Shown here piece after piece: positions 5,733 to 10,324 of a stretch of DNA of 10,324 nt. The translations under genes and the position numbers were made by a program. The notes beneath the pieces were generated by a model, which was given only the letters and a program-made list of their open reading frames with translations, did not search any database and was not told the origin of the DNA. Numbering within the stretch: the stretch's first letter is position 1; each line of letters opens with the position of its first letter. This DNA comes from Isohypsibius dastychi (Eukaryota > Tardigrada > Eutardigrada > Parachela > Isohypsibiidae). The stretch lies in NCBI GenBank assembly GCA_034696485.1, contig JAQIWT010001561.1, forward strand, positions 1-10,324, in the 5' to 3' direction.

Positions 5733-8700
5733 TCAAAGTACCACCACCAACAACTGCCACCACGTCTGACTCGACGTGAAACATACTGGACATCGCGCTT
5801 GTTCAAAATCCGCAATGCATGATTCGTGGAACACATGCTGACAGAATAAGAGCTCCTCTCTTGGGTTGCTCTTGTCTTGTAAATCATTCGAGTCAAATCC
5901 GCGACCACACATCATGCAGGCCGCGTTGTTCTCCGAGGTCCTGTTGCGAACCGGTACCAGAATCGACTCGTGGAACCTGACACGGTCAATCTGTTCAACC
6001 ATGCCAACGAATGCTGAAGTCACGAAATATGCAATTGAGGCGCCAAGGACCAAAACCGCCTGGTTTGGAAAGATTCGGAACGGAGTGTAAAGTCCAACGA
6101 CGGCAATAACCGCGGGCACAATCAGCGTCCGTGCTCTCGTCACACGATTCAAGGATGGCACACTGTTAAACACCACCAGAACAAAGTATACAAACCAGGA
6201 CAAGGCCTGGAGAGAGTTCTCCTTTAGAATTGAAAGGATGTCCAGAAGCGTCCTTTCGAATTCGAGATTCTCAAAGGGCGCAATCGGATCTATGCCAACG
6301 AAGAATAGGAAGATGGGGACGAGAGCGATCCCCACAACAGACAAAAGGAGCGCCTTGTCGCCCAAGCGCCTATAGCTGTCTTTGCAGAGGCGAGAAATCC
6401 CAAAGTCTGGCGACAAGTATTTCAAATTCGCTGCGGAGGCAAAACAGGCATAGGCTGCCAGTGGTGCGCCCGCATGTAGAGGTGGAATGGTCGATTGGTT
6501 CTGAACATCAAGGGACGCAATCGCGCAGAATCCTAGCGCCCCGCAGAGTTTGAGTGCAACGTTCCCGAGCTTGATGAGCCTGGTCATGAACTTCGGTGGC
6601 GGCATTCGTGCACGTAAGACAAGCGCCTTGAGGACGAAAAGCATTTCGAATCCGGTGCACAGCAGCCACAAGACTCCCGCTGGGACATTCAAGCCGCCCT
6701 GGGAAGCAATCAACGCCTGCGACAGTACCAACAACGAACCAACAAGAACAGCAGAAATGATTATTTTGGTTGGAGCACTCATCGACTCGGAGGCCACAAT
6801 TCTCTTGCGAATCAGAGATCCAAACGTTAACGACAATATCAAGAACAATTCGCTTCGCATGGCGACGGACGCGACCGCAATGTAAACGAATTTGAGTAAA
6901 CTATTTGTAAACCATTTGTCTCCATACCCAGTTGACGCCTCCAGTAATACCCTTCCGACTAAGCCGACCCTTACAAGCGTGTAGAGACCGAGGACTCCGC
7001 CACAAACGAGACTTTCAATCAGGATTTTCAACGCCATGAAACGGGTTGCCAATCTCATCAGGGTTGGAAAGTTCATCACCAAGAGATCGAGATTGGACAC
7101 GGACGCAACGACAAGAGGAACGACCAGGGAGGTCACAATGATACTCGTCTGCGTGATCCATTCCAGGTCCTCCCCTATGGACGACACACAAGTTGGCAGG
7201 AAGACATCCATGGCGTTATGTTCTTCATTATGATCGTGATTGTGCCCTGATCCTCCCAGGTGTCGCGACCCGACAAGCTCAATGCCTCGCTCGACAAACT
7301 TTGCTGCAAAGTCATTGGCTGACATTTGGGGCCAGTCCTTGACCAGGACGTCCTTTGACGAAACCAGGAGGAGGAAAGAGAGAGCCAGTGACGGGAGGCG
7401 TCTAATCCATCCCCAATTGGACAGGTGGACCCGCGACAGAATCCCAAACACAAGACCCAATCCGAGGGAAGTTCCTCGGTCACGATGGCGCTGCGCATTT
7501 AGCGAGGCAAAGAAAAGTGCCACGAGGAACAAACCCGACACCATTTCGGCAACAGAAGGGGACACAAACACCAAGAAGGTTGATATCAAGGAAACCAAGA
7601 CGAAAGGGACGGGTGAGACCTGGACTTGAAGTCCAACATGCAAATACCCAAAGACCAGAGCCATTGATCCCAAAACAACAAGAGCGAACGATCGTTTAGA
7701 GCTCAAAAGCTTGCTGGCTACCCTGTCCAATCCAAACTCAACGATGTATCTCACGTTGAAAATCGCGGCGGCCAGGACCAGGAGGCTCAGTCGAAGATAA
7801 TCATCTGAAGTGGAGGGATACGCGAACGAGGCGATGAGAACTCCAGAGGCCAAGAGTCTCAACACGGAGGGATGATTCAGATAGTAGTCCATGTCGAGTG
7901 CTCGGTCCAAGTAGAAGCGAGCCACACGGAGAGTATTTGGAGATGCGTAAAACACCAACGCTAACGAGAGTACATGCGGCAACGCTGGGAGGTCCTTTCC
8001 CCACATGGTGTGGCTCCTCGACGATAAAAACATATCCTTCGCCCCGATCCATACCGTTTGGATGTGCTCCGGCATCAATCCATAAATAAGCTTGAAGTCA
8101 TGTTCATAGTACCAAAGGTGAAGCGCCACGGTGAGAGGAAATACGGATCGTCGAAATATTCTCACGATTCGGAAAACGCCAAGATTGTCGGGATCTTGTA
8201 CGATGACACCAAGGAGGAAGGAGAATGCACTCGCCGAGACGAGCAACCGTCCCGTCAGTCCATCAGAAAACGCGACCTCCAACGCGCCACGGACCAAGAG
8301 CAAGAACCAGATCATCTTTAGTATAGATCCAACAAGTCTTCTCATCTGAGACTTGACAAAGACCGGCGCGAACAAGGACCAGACGGATACAATCAATGGA
8401 ACTAACCCGGATAAGCCGAAGCCGATCATCAATCGAAGTCTCGCCGGACTCGCGCTGGCAAAGAACCGCTTGGTTTGTGGGACGCTCGTCCCCACATCAT
8501 GCACAAATTCCTGGCCTCGACTCACGATATCTCTCAGAGTCTCAATCGGAATTTCAAATTGAGAGAACATCCTGTGGAGTGACAGCCCAAACGCCTTCGT
8601 GGCATGCTCGAGGAACGAGATGGAGTAAGCCGATCGCACAGACGCGCCTGCAGTGACGACCTCGTATGCGATTCGGAACAGCAAGGGGAACAGAACGAGC

Positions 8701-10324
8701 CCCAGTCTGACAAATATGCTCAACTCTGTGTCACAGACATCTCTTTCCCTGGCCGGCTGAGACATCAACGACGACGCCTGTTGTTTCTTCTCCTCGGGAG
8801 CCTCTTGCAAGGGCTCCACAGGGATGATTCCCCTTGTGGACGACTCAGATGACTCCCCCAGTTTCGAAACAACCCGTTGTTGTGGTGGTGGTAGTTCGTT
8901 CACGTCCTCTCTCGAAGTTTCAGCGACAACGGAAGCACAAAGAGTCGTGAGGTAATCAAAGTATTCGCGAGTCTTGGTCGAATCCGTCGGCTTGAACACA
9001 ATCTCTAGTTCATGTGTCGAGTTGACGTTGCTTATTCTGGACACGTCCCGGCCTATCACCCGAATCCACTGGGAATCGTCACTTAGGGAAACTGATTTCA
9101 TTTGGACGCATCCTCGGGCCTGAGATCGATCCAGGTGAGTCTTGTCCGTCTGTTTCATTCAATGTCTTGTCAGTTTAACTTGTTAATGATCTGAATCAAC
9201 GAATCTAAAGACCTGAGGCCGATGGAAAGCAAACTCACAGCCCAGACAATCACATTCTCGTCCTTTTCAATTGTAAGCCATCGGTCCTGACTTCCCACTA
9301 CGCTTTGCTTGATTACATTCAACGGAAACGGAATTTGACATGCTTGAAGCAACTCGATGGCCTCCCGTTCGGTGTCAAGGTCGAACTTGGTGATGGATGC
9401 GTTTCTTGAGAGTGTCGAGTCAGTTCAGTGCAGCAGGATTTTGGCCAGACAAACGTACTCTCCCTCTTTGGTTATTGAGCCCACCAAGATGGCCTTCCCC
9501 TCACGCCTAATCCTGGTCGATGGAAGAAACTCAAATCCTTGCTCCACAGCAGGGTCAGTGACGTCGCCCCAGCAGAGGCGGGGCAGGGCAGAGTTATTCT
9601 CCAGTGAACTTGATGTGACCTTGCTGCTCTTAAGTTTGACTGCTAGCCATCGTTTCGTAGTTGCTTCGAGACTCAACTCCCGGGGATCGAATGAAAGCGA
9701 CGCCATGAGAGTCCACGAAGAATCGCCTTTCTCGATGACGAGGTCTGGCCCACTTACTATCCAGCACGCAAAGGTGAACTATCGTTAAACCTTGGATCAC
9801 CTACGCGTTTCTTCGGCCCTATGGGATGACGGATGCGAGATCAATCCTATTCTAGTATATTTTCCCTAATGACAAAGGACTGATCGCAGCCAAGCTCACG
9901 GTACTTTGCTTTCCCACTTTCGCTGCTCCTCGAGATTTCAGCACCGCACTAGCTACCTTTACTAGATTTTTTGATGATACAAATTCCAAGACGCTCTTGC
10001 GCTTAGATGCCTCGAGTTGGACCTGACGCCAGAAATGGAAACCAGCTATAGAGGACCGTTCGATCGAATGTATTCCACTCAGTTCCACCGGCCTACCATG
10101 ACTCGACCTGATCTCTCCCTCATGCCTCAAATGTTTTCCGCTGTATCTGCTCGACACGGCCTGGCATCGAGAGAGACAGCTTTAATCTCTCTCGTTATCG
10201 CCTCGAGCAGAGCGCTGCGACTGGATCTCTTCCTCTCTGCTTCGCTTCGCACAACAGCATGTACTATTTCCAAATTGGACGATCTAGCAGGCCACCAGGC
10301 TGAAACTTGAGAGTGCGCGGTCCA
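5733..10324 (-). CDS. Polytopic membrane RING-H2 protein with PH-like N-terminal part, probable E3 ubiquitin ligase (5' partial)
   Basis: This multi-exon gene runs off the right edge. My model has exons 10324-10158 (open at the edge), 10077-9900, 9778-9459, 9404-9239 and 9119-5733; the phases agree throughout and give about 1,405 aa. The last three exons are the firmest. The soluble N-terminal part looks like one or two PH-type domains: KRWLAVKL near 9640, FDLDTEREAIELLQA near 9370, then DRWLTIEKDENVIVWA and ELEIVFKP before the first membrane span. An acidic/Ser linker (about 8920-8750) leads into some 20-24 hydrophobic segments (8740-5980), with a His-rich loop at 7215-7244. The C-terminus is a RING-H2 finger, C-x2-C-x21-C-x-H-x2-H-x2-C-x8-C-x2-C (5918-5781), then 15 residues to the stop. 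RING-H2 domains recruit E2 enzymes; C-terminal RINGs behind many membrane spans occur in ER-type ligases such as Hrd1, gp78 and TRC8. This protein has far more spans than those, so no orthology is claimed. C6-C7 spacing is short and the usual Trp is absent. Confidence 0.8.
5781..5918 (-). other. RING-H2 finger
   Basis: All eight zinc ligands of a C3H2C3 RING are present, in order: Cys-Cys (CMMC), Cys and His (CQH), His (second of H-x2-H), Cys, and the closing CPVC. The finger is cytosolic if the preceding spans place the C-terminus inside. The Pro in CPVC, typical of E2-binding RINGs, is conserved. The x21 spacing between the second and third ligands is within the known range; x8 before the final pair is short. 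Confidence 0.85.
7215..7244 (-). other. His-rich inter-helix loop in the RING membrane protein
   Basis: A segment HNHDHNEEHN sits in a hydrophilic loop between two groups of membrane spans. Four His with Asp and Glu in ten residues resemble the metal-binding loops of zinc transporters. Metal binding is inference; the rest of the protein does not look like a ZIP or CDF transporter. Confidence 0.6.
9120..9238 (-). other. Predicted intron with two possible acceptors
   Basis: The donor is a perfect GTGAGT at 9238-9233 and falls at a codon boundary. Two in-phase acceptors follow: ...GATCTCAG ending at 9120 (119-nt intron) and ...GAAACAG ending at 9150 (89-nt intron). A CTGAC branch-like motif lies about 19 nt before the nearer acceptor. 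The distant acceptor joins the putative PH strands with a tighter loop; the nearer one adds ten residues. The frame upstream of the donor runs into a TGA at about 9170, so splicing or an alternative start at the ATG at 9158 is required. Confidence 0.65.
9405..9458 (-). other. Predicted short intron, 54 nt
   Basis: It has donor GTACGT, branch-like CTGAC, acceptor CTCAAG. It removes an in-frame TGA (at about 9422-9424) that otherwise interrupts one continuous frame, and rejoins residues ...ITKEG and ENASITKFD. The length is a multiple of three, so the frame is the same on both sides. Read-through or recoding of the TGA is the alternative, but the splice motifs make an intron likelier. Confidence 0.6.
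9779..9899 (-). other. Predicted intron, 121 nt
   Basis: Donor GTGAGC at 9899 and acceptor GATAG ending at 9779 are both at codon boundaries. The exon downstream is open above the ATG at 9706 as far as this acceptor, with protein-like residues (ACWIVSGPDLVIEKG). That argues the ATG at 9706 is internal rather than the true start. An alternative in-phase donor (AAG/GTAGCT) lies upstream at about 9957. Confidence 0.45.
10078..10157 (-). other. Tentative intron, 80 nt
   Basis: The frame entering from the right edge is open for 65 codons and looks like a charged helix (for example SALLEAITREIKAVSL), ending at a TGA at 10127-10129. A donor GTGTCG at 10157 and acceptor CTGAG ending at 10078 give matching phase 2 on both sides, but the donor is weak and other pairs are possible. 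Confidence 0.3.

Noticed and set aside
6230-7629. Plus-strand frames of 65-129 codons
   Set aside because: Arg/Ser/Thr-rich shadows opposite the membrane spans of the RING gene.
9422-9424. TGA as selenocysteine or reassigned stop codon
   Set aside because: Good splice motifs flank it and other genes in the window end at TGA, so a short intron is the simpler reading.
1-10324. tRNA, rRNA or transposon genes
   Set aside because: No T-loop-like motif with a foldable cloverleaf, no rRNA-like sequence and no transposase or reverse transcriptase motifs were seen on either strand.

Overview
This looks like nuclear DNA from a eukaryote, most likely a protist or alga. I cannot assign the lineage from the sequence. 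The grounds are: long intergenic stretches, many of them AT-rich; no operon-like packing and no Shine-Dalgarno sites; ATG starts with a purine at -3; a minus-strand gene whose frame is only restored by short GT...AG introns; and eukaryote-type protein modules (a secretory signal followed by one membrane span, ubiquitin-interacting motifs, a RING-H2 finger).

Layout. Positions 1-831 are AT-rich with no convincing gene. Positions ~892-1350 hold an imperfect tandem repeat (units of about 129-147 bp) just upstream of a plus-strand gene (1547-3022). That gene encodes a 491-aa single-pass membrane protein: signal peptide, small 8-cysteine ectodomain, transmembrane helix, cytoplasmic alpha/beta domain resembling a divergent TIR fold, and three ubiquitin-interacting motifs (UIMs) at the C-terminus. 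Positions 3023-3830 are a convergent intergenic region with small hairpins, an AATAAA and one 80-codon minus-strand ORF of doubtful status. Positions 3831-4367 (minus) encode a 178-aa protein of unknown family in a GC-rich island. Positions 4368-5732 are noncoding as far as I can see, with an AAT microsatellite and several perfect palindromes.

From 5733 to the right edge the minus strand carries a large multi-exon gene whose 5' end lies outside the window. The visible product is about 1,400 aa: N-terminal soluble segments that look like PH-type domains, then roughly 20-24 hydrophobic segments with a His-rich loop, then a C-terminal RING-H2 finger. It is probably a membrane-embedded E3 ubiquitin ligase.

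Both large genes carry ubiquitin modules: the first reads ubiquitin (UIMs), the second probably writes it (RING). They converge on opposite strands about 2.7 kb apart with an unrelated-looking gene between them, so a functional link is only a hypothesis. The most unusual item is the membrane protein that joins a Cys-rich ectodomain, a TIR-like domain and triple UIMs in one chain.
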